A DNA stretch of 64,000 nt from assembly GCA_963931865.1 (NCBI GenBank), contig OZ007514.1, positions 11,891,478 through 11,955,477 of the forward strand, written 5' to 3'. Under the pieces are notes generated by a model. It was not told where the DNA came from. It ran no database searches and was given only the letters and a program-made list of their open reading frames with translations. The stretch comes from Axinella damicornis. Taxonomy: Eukaryota; Porifera; Demospongiae; Axinellida; Axinellidae. This document shows positions 50,359 to 62,022 of the stretch, one piece after another; position 1 is the stretch's first letter, and every line of letters starts with the position of its first letter. The translations under genes were made by a program, and so were the position numbers.

Positions 50359-53300
50359 ATGCATGTGTGTATAGTGTGAGTGTCGTGATCGCTATCATTG
50401 GCCACCATAATTTTCAGAACTATTCACTTCAACTGTCATCGGCAGCATTGGGATCACTTAGCTATGCAGCTGACCAATTGCCTGTTAATACTACCTTAAA
50501 ATATGGATTAAGCCATATTTAAGGTACCATAATATCTTTACCATTGGGTTCCCATCGGTAAGGAACAACAGGGCCGGCACCATAGGGGCGGCCGGGGCAG
50601 CCATGGCCGCCCCACTTTTTGGCCCCCCTTTAAAAAAAATTACCTTCAAGCTAGATACGTATATATCTCGGACAGTTAGATTCTTGTGGCCAGCGCTGTG
50701 ATCATATTCCAGACATCAATTCTTACTGGCTATACTTAGTCTGGTCAATAAATACCAGAATGCCACGCTGCTGAGCTGCTAAGCTTGCTACCAGTTGAGT
50801 ATGGCCAATGTGCTCGATAGTATACATGCAGACTCAACAATGGCATCTGTTCTCATCCTAGTTCTGGCCTACCATTGAAACTAACATAAAATGCATAGAG
50901 ATGCTACGGGAGTGCTTCCTGATTGAAAAAATATCATGGGAAAACATTTTCCTGCGCTTCGCGTGGACTGATCACCACTTTGTGCCTCTACAGAGACGCA
51001 AAGTGCCTCCTGGCACCACTGAGTGATGTGTTACGATCGTGGGTCTTAGCACTGCCACCCCACTTCAAATGAATGGCACCAACCCTGTACAATGTGGATT
51101 AACAATTTAAATTCTTTCCCCGAAAGAACACATTTTCATGCATTCAGCGCACACCACCTTCGTAGGTACCCTCTCCCACAGCATTTGCTCCTCAGCGGCT
51201 AAACTGGGTGGGGCCTGCACACATGGAGAGACTCCTCTGGCAGTACCGTTGATGATATTCTTGACACCCACAAGGCCAGCAATTGGAGGTCAAAGGTCAC
51301 CCAAGATCTCCCTAAATTTGGACCAGATCTGAATGGTGGCACATTGTACACCATCAACCTGCATGACGCCGTGGGTGCTGTGCCCCCTTCTCCCTCAGGT
51401 TTTAGTGGGGAGTGTGCGGTGCCAAAAACAGCATGCATTGGAAAGCTGAGAGTGCAGCAGCAGCAGCAGCAGCCTCATTCCTGGGAGGAGCCTGGGAACG
51501 TGGCTAGTGCAGCAGTAGCCTCATTCCTGGGAGAAGCCTGGGAACGTGGCTAGTGCAGCAGCAGCCTCATTCCTGGGAGGGGCCTGGGAACGTGGCTAGT
51601 GCAGCAGCAGCCTCATTCCTGGGAGGAGCCTGGGAACGTGGCTAGTGCAGCAGCAGCCTCATTCCTGGGAGGGGCCTGGGAACGTGGCTAGTGCAGCAGT
51701 AGCCTCATTCCTGGGAGGAGCCTGGGAACGTGGCTAGTGCAGCAGCAGCCTCATTCCTGGGAGGGGCCTGGGAACGTGGCTAGTGCAGCAGCAGCCTCAT
51801 TCCCGGGAGGGGCCTGGGAACGTGGCTAGTGCAGCAGCAGCCTCATTCCTGGGAGGGGCCTGGGAACGTGGCTAGTGCAGCAGCAGCCTCATTCCTGGGA
51901 GGAGCCTGGGAACGTGGCTAGTGCAGCAGCAGCCTCGTTCCTGGGAGGGGCCTGGGAACGTGGCTAGTGTAGCAGTAGCCTCATTCCTGGGAGGAGCCTG
52001 GGAACGTGGCTAGTGCAGCAGCAGCCTCATTCCTGGGAGGGGCCTGGGAACGTGGCTAGTGCAGCAGCAGCCTCATTCCTGGGAGGAGCCTGGGAACGTG
52101 GCTAGTGCAGCAGCAGCCTCGTTCCTGGGAGGGGCCTGGGAACGTGGCTAGTGTAGCAGCAGCCTCATTCCTGGGAGGGGCCTGGGAACGTGGCTAGTGC
52201 AGCAGCAGCCTCATTCCTGGGAGGGGCCTGGGAACGTGGCTAGTGCAGCAGCAGCCTCATTCCTGGGAGGAGCCTGGGAACGTGGCTAGTGCAGCAGCAG
52301 CCTCGTTCCTGGGAGGGGCCTGGGAACGTGGCTAGTGTAGCAGTAGCCTCATTCCTGGGAGGGGCCTGGGAACGTGGCTAGTGCAGCAGCAGCCTCATTC
52401 CTGGGAGGGGCCTGGGAACGTGGCTAGTGCAGCAGTAGCCTCATTCCTGGGAGGAGCCTGGGAACGTGGCTAGTGCAGCAGCAGCCTCATTCCTGGGAGG
52501 GGCCTGGGAACGTGGCTAGTGCAGCAGCAGCCTCATTCCTGGGAGGGGCCTGGGAACGTGGCTAGTGCAGCAGTAGCCTCATTCCTGGGAGGAGCCTGGG
52601 AACGTGGCTAGTGCAGCAGCAGCCTCATTCCTGGGAGGAGCCTGGGAACGTGGCTAGTGCAGCAGTAGCCTCATTCCTGGGAGGGGCCTGGGAACGTGGC
52701 TAGTGCAGCAGTAGCCTCATTCCTGGGAGGAGCCTGGGAACGTGGCTAGTGCAGCAGCAGCCTCATTCCTGGGAGGGGCCTGGGAACGTGGCTAGTGCAG
52801 CAGTAGCCTCATTCCTGGGAGGGACCTGGGAACGTGGCTAGTGCAGCAGCAGCCTCATTCCTGGGAGGGGCCTGGGAACGTGGCTAGTGCAGCAGTAGCC
52901 TCATTCCTGGGAGGGGCCTGGGAACGTGGCTAGTGCAGCAGCAGCCTCGTTCCTGGGAGGGGCCTGGGAACGTGACTAGTGCAGCAGTAGCCTCCTTCCT
53001 GGGAGGGACCTGGGAACGTGGCTAGTGCAGCAGCAGCCTCATTCCTGGGAGGGGCCTGGGAACGTGACTAGTGCAGCAGCCGCCTCATTCCTGGAACGTG
53101 GCTATAGTGCAGCAGCATCCAGTAACAGAGTAGCCAGCTTGCAGTGGCACCAGGATTGTGGCAATTACTGCTTGCTAGTAATCAACAATTATAAGCTATT
53201 TCCAGAAGCCAATTAGCATCATACAATCAATTACACACAATATACCGGTGCATCTTATCAGTGTACTGGCCCAGTACAATATTGGGCCATGTCCAATAGC

Positions 53301-55026
53301 AGTAGCTATTGTGTAGTTGAGTGCAAGGTAATCAACTTTGCAACTACTCAGACAAAATTATCATCAATTGCAATTAAATTACAATTACAGAGGAATTTGA
53401 AATAAATTGTAATCCATTACAATTGCAAACTGCCATTACAACAACCCTGGAGCCATGCACCAGCATCACACTTACGAGTACATGGAGGTTCTCCAACAGC
53501 TCTGAAGTATCCCTCAAAGCAGGGGCACTCGGACAACCCTCGTTGTGTGCTGTTGCTGTTAGCAGGACAGGGGAGACAGGTGTCGTTGACAGACAGGTAC
53601 ATCCCAGCATCACAACCTTTGGAGGGGAGGGAGTGGGAGGACATGGGGTAAATTGACGAACAGATGGACAAACAGACATGAACATACCCACGCATGAGCG
53701 ACCATCCAAGGATCGCTGAAATCCTGTGTCACATACGCACCCAGCACCACCAAGCCCTTCCCAATTACCGTTCTGTGAGCATGTAAGTCTTGCCCCAATT
53801 CCATTTTCTGGACTGGAATTCTCAACACATTGTCCATTAACCACAAGTGGTGCACTGTTGCCAATGAAAGGAGCTGTTACCTCAGGGCGAGTAATGAGAT
53901 CTGATGTCTCTGCAGGACAAACATAGTAAAATACTAGCACACGATGAACAAGTACGCATGAAGTCTCATCTCGGATCCCCAAGTAGAAACCAGTTGCTGC
54001 TGTGGAAAAGTCTAGTTGTATGGAGGAGTTCTCTCTTACATCACCACTGCCATCAGTGGGGGTTATCCGAGGAGGGACAAACTCGTAGTTATCGAGGTTT
54101 CTTGCTGCTGTTGCATTGATGGTTGAAGTCTCATACTTGTGGATGGAGAACGTCCGACCACAGTTGTTCAGTTGAGTGCAAGAGTTCAGCTGAAAGTCTA
54201 CCTGCACAGTAACTTGTGGCAGTGCAGTACCACTTACCATCCTGCTGATGTGCTGAGTGATCATCCAGTTGTCTTGGTTGCCTTCACTAAATCCACATGC
54301 AAAAGCAATCTGTCTGCAAGCGAGATTAGTATTCTGAGTCCACTGGAAAGGGGAAGAAACGAATTGGTTGGATATTACTGCATCCACTCACTTGTACACT
54401 AGAGCTGAGTACCAACTGAAGGGTTAAAGGCCCACAGTGGTCCTCACGTGCTCCTGAACTACATACGTAAGGTAGGGCGGGGTAATTCGGGCCACTTCAA
54501 CGTTGCAACAGGAAAGAAGCATCCATTGGATTCTTGCTTCTAGTGAGTTGTAGGCAGGTTGAGTCCCTGGTCCAGTGGATATACATGGCCAGAAGTTTGC
54601 CTAAAGTCTGTCCGTTTTTAGTTACCGTTGACCTGAAGTTGAAGTGGCCCGAATTACCCGTGGTCCGAATTACCCCGCCCATGGATAATATAGTACGCGT
54701 ACTATATTATCCATGCCCCGCCCTACCTTACTACAAATCTCTACCCAACTTACATCAGTTGTAGTACCAGCAGGATTATTGTTATCGTTGTCCACTTGTT
54801 GCCAGACTGCATTCGGATGTGGAGGTAGCAAGTTCTGGTAGTGGCGTGAGTCCATCAGAGGCTTGACCTCGGGAGCGTAGTCTAGGATGTTAAATCCGAT
54901 ACCAGGCAGGGTTACTGTGCAGAAAGGATCAGCATCGTCGGGTGCTTGGGCAAAACTCTCTCTCAACAAAGTCAATTGCAACAAGATCACTACAGCAACC
55001 AACAGCCACAACATTCTCGGGTACAT
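43798..55026 (-). CDS. Eph-like receptor tyrosine kinase without SAM domain
   Basis: Fifteen exons join in phase: 54754-55026, 53688-54342, 53476-53616, 49956-50264, 49555-49781, 48672-48735, 48320-48422, 47662-47699, 46689-46832, 46456-46554, 46160-46377, 44950-45062, 44719-44884, 44360-44502, 43798-43945; 946 aa. Order: signal peptide; Eph ligand-binding domain ([34 protein letters not shown]); Cys-rich region ([23 protein letters not shown]); FN3 one (PPSAPLNL); FN3 two; TM ([20 protein letters not shown]) then RKRK; kinase with [20 protein letters not shown] (Asp788), DFG (806-808) and APE. All catalytic motifs are present, so it should be active. The chain ends ~20 residues after the kinase, so there is no SAM domain or PDZ motif. 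The juxtamembrane exon uses a GC donor (47660-47661). Either ATG 55026 or ATG 55014 could start it. Confidence 0.93.
45317..45367. mobile_element. 51-bp hairpin element, TAGTCTCG variant
   Basis: TAGTCTCGGAACCAGAC...GTCTGGTACCGAGACTA with a perfect 9-bp flanking duplication, GTGCATGCC. It lies in an intron of the Eph kinase region. Confidence 0.85.
46016..46107. mobile_element. 92-bp near-perfect palindrome
   Basis: GGTAGCACATACCCCTTTAC continues into its own complement with a loop of only a few bases near 46062. Flanks are TTAC (left) and TTAA (right), so it may be a minimal TTAA-type element with one flank mutated. It lies in an Eph intron 30 bp from an exon donor. Confidence 0.8.
48425..48640. 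repeat. GGGA/GGAA low-complexity tract
   Basis: Purine-rich plus strand; a pyrimidine-rich companion at 48060-48180 flanks the TM exon on the other side. Together they place the TM exon between two low-complexity blocks. Confidence 0.9.
48774..48805. repeat. poly-G homopolymer
   Basis: About 31 G in a row just upstream (on the minus strand) of the second FN3 exon 48672-48735; length uncertain. Confidence 0.9.
50271..50358. repeat. (GT)n microsatellite
   Basis: Immediately outside the acceptor of the first FN3 exon; the duplicate segment has a shorter version at 57787-57838. Confidence 0.95.
50569..51087. mobile_element. CAGGGCCGGCACC element, copy 1
   Basis: Starts CAGGGCCGGCACCATAGGGG and ends GGCACCAACCCTG. 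The interior GGACTGATCACC...TGTGCCTCTACAG resembles the interiors of the CAGGGGCGG elements at 55229 and 62023, so all may be one hAT-like superfamily. A sister copy is at 58660-59130. Confidence 0.65.
51451..53116 (+). repeat. 46-bp minisatellite, ~36 copies
   Basis: Each unit is GTGCAGCAG (9 bp) plus a 37-bp block that starts TAGCCTCATTCCTGGG or CAGCCTC and ends GGGAACGTGGCTA. The 37-bp block is a TAGCCTCG-family hairpin. Variants alternate (GGGGCC or GGAGCC; CAGCAG or CAGTAG), which shows amplification in multi-unit blocks. It lies in the intron between the Eph Cys-rich and FN3 exons. Confidence 0.95.
54467..54731. mobile_element. 265-bp MITE in Eph intron 1
   Basis: Ends GTAAGGTAGGGCGGGG and complement; subterminal GGTAATTCGGGCCACTTCAA is repeated inverted near 54640-54660. 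The matching intron of the duplicate (63427-63536) lacks it, so it inserted after the duplication or was lost there. Confidence 0.8.
54680..54715. mobile_element. 36-bp perfect palindrome with 7-bp duplication
   Basis: CATGGATAATATAGTACG plus its exact complement, flanked by CCCCGCC on both sides. It sits inside the right end of the MITE 54467-54731. The ends match those of the 497-bp foldback at 56638-57134. Confidence 0.85.
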
Positions 55027-55228
55027 ACGTAGCTAAAACATGCCGTAGCTACCCCTGCACTTGTACTTGCGGGTGGGCCGGGCCGCGCGAATTTTTTTTT
55101 TTTTGGACGTACTTTCGATTTAGTCTCTGCAGATCCATCAACTACGCATGCGCTAATCCGTAACCCAACCCTAACCACACCCACAAACTTGCAATTTGAA
55201 CGTGCAGCACAAGGAGCTTGGAGCGGAT

Positions 55229-55628
55229 CAGGGGCGGCGGCACGGGGGGGGCAAGGGGGGCAAGCGCCCCCCCGAAAAATATTTAGGGGGGGCATCGCCC
55301 CCCCTAACTCCTAGCTAGCTACTATTAAACAGCCAACGGCTGCCCTATACTTAGTACTAGGCTGACTCGGCTAACCTTGTGATGTACGCAAATCGAGTTG
55401 CTGATCTGGCGCAGCATCGATCCTCATACATCTGGAACGCGCAGTACAAAGCACGAAGGTGCCACGAGAGCCCATCCTGATAACTGAAAAATGAAGGCGA
55501 AAAAAATTTTCGCGCCGCTTCGCGCGGACTGATCAGCGCTACGCGCCTCTATGCACTGCCTTCGGCAGCGTGCGTAGGCTACGCCACTGGCTTGCCCCCC
55601 CAATCGTAAATACGTGCCGCCGCCCCTG
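55229..55628. mobile_element. CAGGGGCGG hAT-like MITE, 400 bp
   Basis: Ends CAGGGGCGGCGGCAC and GTGCCGCCGCCCCTG; flanks share CGGAT. The interior GCGCGGACTGATCAGCGC also occurs (reversed) in the element at 62023-62484. Confidence 0.75.
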
Positions 55629-55794
55629 CGGATGAGTGTTTGGTAGCAGAGACAGAAGGAGCTGGTGTTTGCTGAGTCCCTATAAACTTGGCCTGGACTC
55701 CAAACTAAACTTGGAACCCCTTAACTACCTTAGCCTTTCATTTGTCTATTCAGTTTTTTGTACTGCATCCATATACAGCTACTACCATGCTCCA

Positions 55795-55900
55795 TGTACA
55801 CAATCAATCAATCAATCAATCAATCAAATCTTTTATGTCCCCTGCATTTGCAGCCAGCCTAGGTTAGGCTTATGAGACTATAAAAAGGAACACTTGAGAC
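55795..55900 (-). mobile_element. Possible LINE 3' end with (TTGA)n tail
   Basis: On the minus strand, GCCTAACCTAGGCTGGCTGC...GGACATAAAAGATT ends in six TTGA repeats. Such tails are typical of CR1/L2-type LINE 3' ends. There is no coding part. Confidence 0.4.
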
Positions 55901-56637
55901 ACACACTTAAGACATACAGAACATGTAGTCAGCTTCTGGCTAATGCCATCAAAGTTCGATCAGCTAGGGCTTCTTTCAGGTGATCTAGCAGCAGATTTAT
56001 GTGTAGAGATGGGCCATGGCAAGTGGTTTACACCAAACTGGATCTCCCAACACCCTTCTGCTTTCCTGTATGGACCGTCCATTACTCCAGTGTTGCAGCG
56101 TTACAGCTGAGGAGTGTATGGCTCTCTTGAAGGTCATGTACACATGATGGGCTCAATCAAAGTGTTTGCAAACAGTCCTATATGCATCTTCAATTTCTTC
56201 AGCCACCCACACTGGCCAAAACGCTGCTTGCTGCTTTACGTCGTACTCCAGGTAGCTAGTAGATTGGTGCCAGTCAACAAGCCATCTGTGTAAAGACGAA
56301 ATTCATGAGAAAATGAATCAGCTATAATGGAGTGTAACGTTCTGAAAGGGGTGTCCCACATAGGTTGTGATACATTTGGACAGTATATCGATATCCCTGA
56401 GGCATGCACAACTGTGTATGTGGATTCGCCATCACCCCCCTCCAACTATTAGCTATAGGTGGATGCTTTAGCACCGACTAGAGGGAGTGGCAGATCACAT
56501 ACACTGTAATTTCGTTTGTTCTACGATTCAAGTTCTCCATGGGAGAAGCGGGGAGAAGGCTGCTCTGCACTTTCAAATAATGCATCCCAAATACAGTACA
56601 GACTTCCAGCGACTTACTTAGCTTAGTCTGGTACCAG

Positions 56638-57134
56638 CATGGATAATAGAGCACGGGGAACTGGATTGGAAACGCGCGTTTACGGGATTGAATGCGGGTT
56701 TCGCTCAAGTTTGCCCCTCTGGTGCCACACGGAAACCGTTCTGAGGCTTACCTTTCGTATCGTTCGATCCGTCTTGAACTGGTGTATGCCCAAAGCAGCA
56801 AATTTCACTCCTGACGGTCCTGAGTAATGACTGGTAAGTGCAACAGTACACAGGTATCACAATTTCAGGGATATGTCCGTTTTTTGAGGCAGCCCAAGCA
56901 TGCTTTTATCTACGACTCAGGAGCAAACTAACCGCTTTGGGCATACACCGGTTGAAGGTCGATCCGACGGTACAAGAGGTAAGTCCCAGAACAGTCCCTG
57001 TGCGGCACCAGAGGGACAACAAAAAAAAAACAGCGAAACCCGCATTCAATCAAAGGCCGTGCCGACATTCCACACATTAAGAATAGGGCGGCTCGCACGT
57101 TTCCAATCCAGTTCCCCGTACTCTATTATCCATG
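56638..57134. mobile_element. 497-bp foldback element with 7-bp duplication
   Basis: Starts CATGGATAATAGAGCACGGG and ends with the near complement; arms of ~200 bp include GGAACTGGATTGGAAACG, CGGGTTTCGCT and GGTGTATGCCCAAAG. Flanking GTACCAG on both sides is the target duplication, formed inside an older TAGTCTGGTACCAGACT-type palindrome. Confidence 0.87.
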
Positions 57135-57996
57135 GTACCAGACTCTCGCTCACGGCAGAGGAGTTTGGTCGACGACATACGACTTGTTCTGACACTAAAC
57201 AGGTGCAAACCACAGCACTTCTCTATACATTAGTAATCTCTTATTGAAGCCTTATTGATGGCCAGTCGTACTCCACCTCTCAAAACGAGGAAAAGCCATT
57301 ACCTCAGTCCGGCCCAGTCCCATTCGGAAAATAGGGATGGGATTGGACGCACATACAGGAGCAATAAAATAAAGTCTGTATGTTTAGTCTAGGTTTAGCT
57401 ACTTCTATTGCCCTTAGCTCAGTACACATGTAGTCAGCCCTCTCAACTCATGGAATAGAAAACTTAAACTCACTTCCCTCCTCGGTGGTGATGGTTGCAC
57501 TGACAGTCCTCCCACTGGCGTCAGTGGCCTGGGCTGACACTCCATTCTCACCACTCACCATCACCACATACTGTGTGAATGGCCTGAGGCCTGTGATCTG
57601 ACCGGCAGTGACATTGACTCGACCGTACACTCTCACACTGTCTGGGACACCTGCCCTCTGATAGGAGAGTTGGTACGCCAGGTCATCTCTCCCTCCATTG
57701 CTCACTGGAGGGTCCCAACTGAGCTGGACTGTGGTGTTGGCCACTTGGAGCACTCGCAAGTTGAGAGGAGCAGAGGGGGGCTCTGTATGTGTGTGTGTTT
57801 GTGCATGTGTTTGTGTGTGTGTGTGTGTGTGTGTGAGTGTGCATGCATGCACATGTGTATAGTGTGAGTGTCGTGATCGCTATCATTGGCCACCATAATT
57901 TTCAGAACACTTCACTGCAACTGTCGTCGGCAGCATTGGGATCATTTATGCAGCTGACCAATTGCCTGATAATACTACCTCAAAAATATGGATTAA

Positions 57997-58603
57997 GGTA
58001 GGAAACATGGGTTCAGCCATCTCCGAAACAAAGTTGATGGATAAATGGGCAGCATCAAAGCATACACAAGTTTCAGCAATACTTTGCATCAAGCTGCTCC
58101 CTCTGCTTGAAAACGCCCTAAAACTCAATTTTAGGCCCTCTACTAAACTGAAAATTTGAACCCTCTCCAAGGCCCCACCCACACTCTGACCACATCATCA
58201 ATACACACACTAAACAGGCCCCAAAACTACGGATGGATTTACCATCTGCTCTCCTCAGTTGCAGGCTACAGCCCAAAACTCACTGCCGCCCTCAAAAACA
58301 GAGGTTTGGCTACCCTAGGCTTTCAAAAAAAATTCCACGCACACCAACTAAAACCGACTCAAGCCAAGGGCGTTGTAACAAATCTTCAAAGTACCGCACG
58401 GCCACATCAGAGTACGGATTTGAAACTTGAAAGGGCCGCTAGCCGCATCAAAGAGAGAAGCCCCCCTTGTTTGTTCCGGTTGCCGCCATGGGAAAACGTA
58501 AACAGATGAATAACTCTATATAACCGTATGTGAGTGACGTCATCTCATTAATAATTATTCATGAGCAAAATTGCGCGATTTCGCTGATGTCATGCTTCCT
58601 ACC
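57997..58603. mobile_element. 607-bp TTAA-flanked element
   Basis: Starts GGTAGGAAACATGG and ends CATGCTTCCTACC, with TTAA on each side. The paralogous segment has the empty site (a single TTAA at 50508-50511 in GGATTAAGCC). The interior has GCCGCCATGG opening a short frame MGKRKQMNNSI. This is a Kolobok/piggyBac-type target choice. Confidence 0.92.
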
Positions 58604-58659
58604 TTAAGCCATATTTAAGGTACCATGCATAATATCTTTACCATTGGGTTCCCATCCAT

Positions 58660-59130
58660 CAGGGCCGGCGCCATAGGGGCGGCCGGGGCAGCCATGCATG
58701 GCTGCCCCACTATTTGGCCCCCCTTTTACCAATACCTTCAAGCCGTGATACCTCGGACAGTTCGATTGTCGTGGTCAGCGCTGTGCTAGCACTCAACGTA
58801 CTCCAGACTGGTTACTTAGTCTGGTCAATAAATACTCTTTGTGTGTCCAGAATGCCACGCCGCTGAGCTGCTACACTTGCTACCAGTTGAGTATTGCCAG
58901 CATGCTCAATAGCATAATTATATATGCAGACTTACCAATGGCACCTGTTTCTCGTCCTAGTTCTGGGCCTACCATTGAAACTAACATTAAATGCATAGAG
59001 ATGCTACGAGAGCACTTCAAATACCACGTGAATAATTTTTCCTGCGCTTTGTGCCTCTACAGATACAGGAAGTGCCTCCAGGCACCCCCTTCGGCGGTGC
59101 GCTACGATTGTGTGTCTTAGCACTGCCATC
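58660..59130. mobile_element. CAGGGCCGGC element, copy 2
   Basis: Paralogous to 50569-51087 and at the same place in the duplicated segment, so it was present before the duplication. Its 3' end is diverged. Confidence 0.65.
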
Positions 59131-59584
59131 CCACTTCAAAAGAGTACAATGCTACCTTATATGGATTAACCATTTAAATATTCCCCCCAAAATAACACAT
59201 TTTCATGCATTCAGTGCATACCACCTTCGTAGGTGCTCCTCTCACACAGCATTTGCTCCTCAGGGGCCAGACTTGGTGGGGCTCGCACACATGGAGAGAC
59301 TCCTCTGGCAATACCGTTGATGATATTCATGACCCCCACAAGCCCAGCAATTGGGCACCCAAGATCTTCCTAAACTTGGACCAGATCTGAATGGTGGCAC
59401 ATTGGACACCATCAATCTGCATGTTTTCTTGGAGACACTAGTGGGGTCTACGAATCTCATCAAACGCCTTGGGAGCTGTGCACCCTTCTCCCCAGGTTTT
59501 ATGATTCAGGGGGGAGTGCGTGGCACCGAAAACAGACCAATTTTTGGGGGAAGTTGACCCTAAGCCTTCTGAAGCCTGGCTAAA

Positions 59585-59763
59585 GGTTACGATGTACAAT
59601 TTGATTAAATGTTTTGCAAGTAATTTAGCCACTTCATATCTCAGGAACTATAGCTAACAGATATTGCATGCTGCATTCCAACATTCCAACACCACATGAA
59701 AGCAGCATTAACTCCTGGAACAGGAAAGTAAAATGCCCCAAGGTATTTGGACCTAGGCAATTA
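59585..59763. mobile_element. Partial relative of the sulfotransferase MITE
   Basis: Begins GGTTACGATGTACAATT and follows the element at 17373-17766 for about 180 bp (CATTCCAACATTCCAACACC, TTTGGACCTAGGCAA), then diverges. The other end is not found. Confidence 0.8.
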
Positions 59764-59987
59764 GACTAATTGCTCAAGCACTTTTTTAAACCCTCAAGAA
59801 TTCTCTGGCACTACTACGCAGCACTTGCTAGGTTGTGACGAAGAGATATACAGCGATCTGTGTATATTATTAGCTATATGCACAAAACTTACTGGTTCAG
59901 CCAAGATGAACATGCTGTAGGCATGCATAATCTCCGTTTTATGCCCAAATTTTGTGATTTCGTTTCATGGTGCAAGGTGTGAAATAC

Positions 59988-60583
59988 TAGCCTCATTCCC
60001 AGCCCTTTTACAATGCCAGTTTTTGATTGCTTACAGTATGTGGTGGAGAAGGCCTGGGAAATCTTCTCACATGATCCACGGCACAGCCGTCAATCGTTTT
60101 CACGCCTCCTCCTATATGCTAAGTCGTGTAAGAGACCAATCTTGGATTCTGTGCTAGCTGCGAAGATGGGACAAATGCTAGTAGAGAGCTATACCAAGCG
60201 TATGAAGCCTACCTAGGCTAAAAGCCATGGCTCCAATGCTGACTGACAAGTGTGAATATTCCAGCAGTGACGCAATCATCTTGTGAAGCAAAAAGACGGC
60301 ACTATTTGGAGCCATCCCCAGCAGTTATGCTTCGAACCCAGATATGTTTTAGAGGTAGGACCTCATTCCCAGGCATGCGACCTTGGAACAAGCTACTACG
60401 TACCCCTTGTCTGTCCAGATCTCTAACTTCTCTGTAGCTGTGAATAAGAATGTGAACAAACTATTGTGTCTAGAATCCATGATGTAGGCTGTGCCACGGA
60501 TCATGTGAGAAGATGCCCCGGCTTCCCCCCTCAATTTTTGCATACTGCAAGCAATCAAAAACTGAAGGCCTTGGAACGAGGCT
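59988..60583. mobile_element. 596-bp TAGCCTCG-family element
   Basis: Left end TAGCCTCATTCCCAGCCC, right end CCTTGGAACGAGGCT; inner inverted blocks are GTTTTTGATTGCTTACAG and CTGCAAGCAATCAAAAAC, and TCTTCTCACATGATCC with its complement. The 9-bp duplication is no longer clear. Confidence 0.75.
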
Positions 60584-61240
60584 CATTAGTCTGTTATTAA
60601 CGGAGTTTGTAACATGTGCTTCCACTATGAATAATATCATTGTACTATAGTGTGTAGGAGGTTCAAAGGCACCGCCCTGTGGTTTATATTCCAAAGCCAT
60701 GCAGCTGTGCAACAGCTGTGGGTTTTGAAGCATGATGACTCAGCATTTGGTGCATTCTGGAGTGTTGGAGCATGCAAGGATCTCTAATTCAGGTAGCTAT
60801 AGTACAAGCCAGTTAGACTATGCCCTTTTGTGGTTTGTGGAAAATCCCACTCGAGGCTGTTTATCTAGACTACTGGGCTGCAGCTCGTATCAATAAACAG
60901 CCTCTCATGGTTATCTCCCATAAACCACTCAAGGTCATAGTCTAAAATTTTATTTAATATTAAACAAACTGACAGTTGCCTCCAACTAGTTAAGCTATAC
61001 ACTGTATTGAAGGTCCATTATACTTCTACCGTTAACATCCTAACCGCAAAGGTATAACGCTACACAAAGAGTCCACTTTAATGCACTGCATGGTGGCACA
61101 CTCGCTTTCACTAACTACTGGTCTGCTGGGGGCATTATATACTCAAAGCCAAACATCATGAAATACGCCCATCCCGTCCTTCACAAATCCATATTTTCAG
61201 ACTCTCAGAGGTCTGCTACAGCATGCATTGGAAAGCTGAG

Positions 61241-61839
61241 AGTGCCTCATTCCTGGGAGGGGCCTGGGAACGTAGCTAGTGCAACAGCAGCCTCCTTCCT
61301 GGGAGGGGCCTGGGAACGTGGCTAGTGCAGCAGCAGCCTCATTCCTGGGAGGGGCCTGGGAACGTGGTTAGTGCAGCAGCAGCCTCATTCCTGGGAGGAG
61401 CCTGGGAACGAGGCTAGTGCAGCAGCAGCCTCATTCCTGGGAGGGGCCTGGGAACGTGGCTAGTGCAGCAGCAGCCTCATTCCTGGGAGGAGCCTGGGAA
61501 CGTGGCTAGTGCAACAGCCGCCTCATTCCGGGGAGGGGCCTGGGAACGTGGCTAGTGCAGCAGTAGCCTCATTCCTGGGAGGGGCCTGGGAACGTGGCTA
61601 GTGCAGCAGTAGCCTCGTTCCTGGGAGGGGCCTGGGAACGTGGCTAGTGCAGCAGTAGCCTCGTTCCTGGGAGGGGCCTGGGAACGTGGCTAGTGCAGCA
61701 GCAGCCTCATTCCTGGGAGGGGCCTGGGAACGTGGCTAGTGCAGCAGCAGCCTCATTCCTGGGAGGGACCTGGGAACGTGGCTAGTGCAGCAGCAGCCTC
61801 ATTCCTGGGAGGGGCCTGGGAACGTGGCTAGTGCAGCAG
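61241..61839 (+). repeat. 46-bp minisatellite, ~13 copies
   Basis: Same unit and the same unique flanks (GCATGCATTGGAAAGCTGAG; CATCCAGTAACAGAGTAGCC) as the array at 51451-53116. The two are paralogous positions that differ only in copy number. Confidence 0.95.
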
Positions 61840-62022
61840 CATCCAGTAACAGAGTAGCCAGCTGGCAGTGGCCAGGGTTGTGGCAATTACTGCTTGCTGC
61901 TTGCTTAGTGATTGCAATCACTAGCAAATTAGCATTACAATTTCAATACAACATTATCATCAATTACAGAGGAATTTGTAATCCATTACAATTACAAACT
62001 GCCATTACAACAACCCTGGCTT

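Larger units (their letters stand above)
55027..57473. other. Spacer between the two Eph segments
   Basis: No exon supported. It contains the elements at 55229-55628 and 56638-57134 and a LINE-like tail at 55795-55900, and must include the promoter of the complete Eph gene (just above 55026). Confidence 0.5.

Noticed and set aside
51451..53116. CRISPR-like regular repeats
   Set aside because: Units are contiguous with no unique spacers, and the genome is an animal's; it is a minisatellite.
58156..58509. 117-codon frame inside the TTAA element
   Set aside because: Possibly a transposase remnant, but I recognise no domain; reported only as part of the element.
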